Shown here one piece after another: positions 63,352 to 64,000 of a stretch of 64,000 nt of DNA (position 1 is its first letter; each line of letters starts with the position of its first letter). Made by a program: the position numbers and the translations under genes. The notes under the pieces are model-generated. The model had not been told where the DNA came from. It searched no databases and saw nothing but the letters and a program-made list of their open reading frames with translations. This stretch comes from Burkholderia sp. PAMC 26561 (GTDB lineage Bacteria > Pseudomonadota > Gammaproteobacteria > Burkholderiales > Burkholderiaceae): contig NZ_CP014308.1 in NCBI RefSeq assembly GCF_001557535.2, positions 248,001-312,000 of the forward strand. Reading direction: 5' to 3'.

Positions 63352-64000
63352 TCATGAAGTTTTTTGGCCAGCGCGCTTTATTAGCATGTCGAACGGTGTG
63401 GACCGCTTGCGTTCTCCGGTCAGACGATAAATGGCATTGGCAACAGCCGGTGTCACTGCCGGGCTCGATAGCTCGCCTACGCCCCCCGGTTTGGTGAGGT
63501 CTCCCTGCACGATCTCGATATCGACGGCGGGCATGTCGCTCATTCGCGCCACCCGATACGTATCGAAGTTGCGTTGCATGACGCGGCCGTCGCGGATGTT
63601 GATCTGGTCGAAGAGCGCGTGTCCGAGGCCCCACATCAGGCCACCATAGAGTTGCTCCTCCACGCCACCGGGAGACACCGCCAGACCGCAATCCGCCACG
63701 CAAGTGAGCTTCTCTATGACGATCGCTCCTTCCTTCTTCGCGACACGGGCGACGACCGCGACATAACTGCCATACGCCTGATTGGTCGCAATGCCCAGCG
63801 ACACGCCTGCGGGCAGCGGCTCATGCCATCCCGCGCGCTGCGCGGCTCGTTTCATGACCGCCGCATGGCGCGGCTCATCATGCATGTTCGCCAGCCGGAA
63901 CTGCAACGGGTCGCGGTTGCCGAGATGGGCCGCTTCATCGATGATCGACTCGACCGCGAACACATTAGAGATGTAGCTGACCGCCCGATACCAACCCGTC
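63352..64000 (-). CDS. Xanthine dehydrogenase family molybdopterin-binding subunit, N-terminally truncated by the window edge
   Basis: Only the C-terminal ~215 residues are visible: GWYRAVSYISNVFAVESIID, PLQFRLANMHDEPRHAAVMK, GIATNQAYGSYVAVVARV and the essential-Glu motif GVGELSSPAVTPAVANAI. The gene continues beyond base 64000. The subtype resembles isoquinoline 1-oxidoreductase/aldehyde oxidoreductase beta subunits. It hydroxylates aldehydes or N-heterocycles with a molybdenum cofactor. The partner [2Fe-2S] subunit should lie upstream, outside the window. It is outside the inverted-repeat block, so it belongs to the ancestral right flank. Confidence 0.93.
   Translation of the reverse strand, partial: TGWYRAVSYISNVFAVESIIDEAAHLGNRDPLQFRLANMHDEPRHAAVMKRAAQRAGWHEPLPAGVSLGIATNQAYGSYVAVVARVAKKEGAIVIEKLTCVADCGLAVSPGGVEEQLYGGLMWGLGHALFDQINIRDGRVMQRNFDTYRVARMSDMPAVDIEIVQGDLTKPGGVGELSSPAVTPAVANAIYRLTGERKRSTPFDMLIKRAGQKTS

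Noticed and set aside
1..64000. CRISPR arrays, rRNA and tRNA genes
   Set aside because: No regularly spaced short repeats, tRNA cloverleaf or rRNA segment was seen. The 156-bp and other repeats occur only twice and are not CRISPR-like.

Overview
The window looks like an accessory stretch of a Burkholderiaceae genome, probably Paraburkholderia, Caballeronia or Burkholderia sensu lato and plausibly a secondary chromosome or megaplasmid. This is inferred from the moderately high GC, the density of LysR/AraC/TetR/HxlR regulators, SDR enzymes, CoA-dependent catabolic genes and ABC uptake systems, and from the many decayed transposase and gene fragments. No rRNA, tRNA or core informational gene was seen. 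All homology statements come from motif recognition, not from searches.

Left part (1-22.7 kb): a LysR regulator cut by the window edge and a secreted glycosidase-like protein with a fascin-like tail. Then a TetR regulator with a near-consensus promoter beside a quinone oxidoreductase, a secreted chorismate mutase, a nitroreductase, an amidohydrolase with a divergent HxlR regulator, and two SDR enzymes. These are followed by a catalase, a methyltransferase, a frameshifted TehA/SLAC1-type transporter, an SDR with an AraC regulator, an Old Yellow Enzyme and an exported alpha/beta hydrolase. Degenerate second copies of neighbouring genes are scattered among them (chorismate mutase, SDR, quinone oxidoreductase and a tautomerase-like repeat), so this stretch has been duplicated and decayed.

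Middle part (23-34 kb): an MHS-type MFS transporter, a class III CoA-transferase, two LysR regulators, and a tandem citramalyl-CoA lyase / MaoC hydratase / class I CoA-transferase set. The set matches the itaconate degradation (rip) module: itaconate to itaconyl-CoA to citramalyl-CoA to acetyl-CoA plus pyruvate. A PoxB-like ThDP enzyme follows directly and could act on the pyruvate. From 34 to 40.8 kb there is a wrecked flavoprotein fused to EF-hand remnants, a DUF302 / TlpA-like pair with a decayed duplicate, Tn3 and IS66 remnants, and an EamA exporter.

Right-centre (41.6-55.3 kb) is the most interesting part. A three-gene nitrile hydratase / thiocyanate hydrolase-like set carries the cobalt-type claw motif, and its SH3-like beta-C subunit has a twin-arginine signal. 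It is followed by a NiCoT cobalt/nickel permease. After an AraC regulator comes a long leftward operon: sigma-54 activator, OsmC-like protein, acyl-CoA dehydrogenase/DszC-like flavoenzyme, rubredoxin-flavoprotein reductase, ABC uptake system (binding protein, permease, ATPase), cyanase CynS and a persulfide-dioxygenase-like metallo-beta-lactamase. A GG-N10-GC sigma-54 promoter and a perfect 13-bp inverted repeat suited to an activator site lie between the activator and the OsmC gene. Together these suggest cyanate/thiocyanate/nitrile nitrogen (and perhaps sulfur) scavenging.

Right end (56-63.1 kb): a block bounded by a ~46-bp imperfect inverted repeat. It holds ParDE-like and RES/Xre-like toxin-antitoxin pairs, an orphan flgM-like gene, a 156-bp direct repeat, an orphan RHS tip with a candidate immunity gene, an AAA ATPase and ccdAB. 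The window ends inside the C-terminal half of a molybdenum hydroxylase large subunit.
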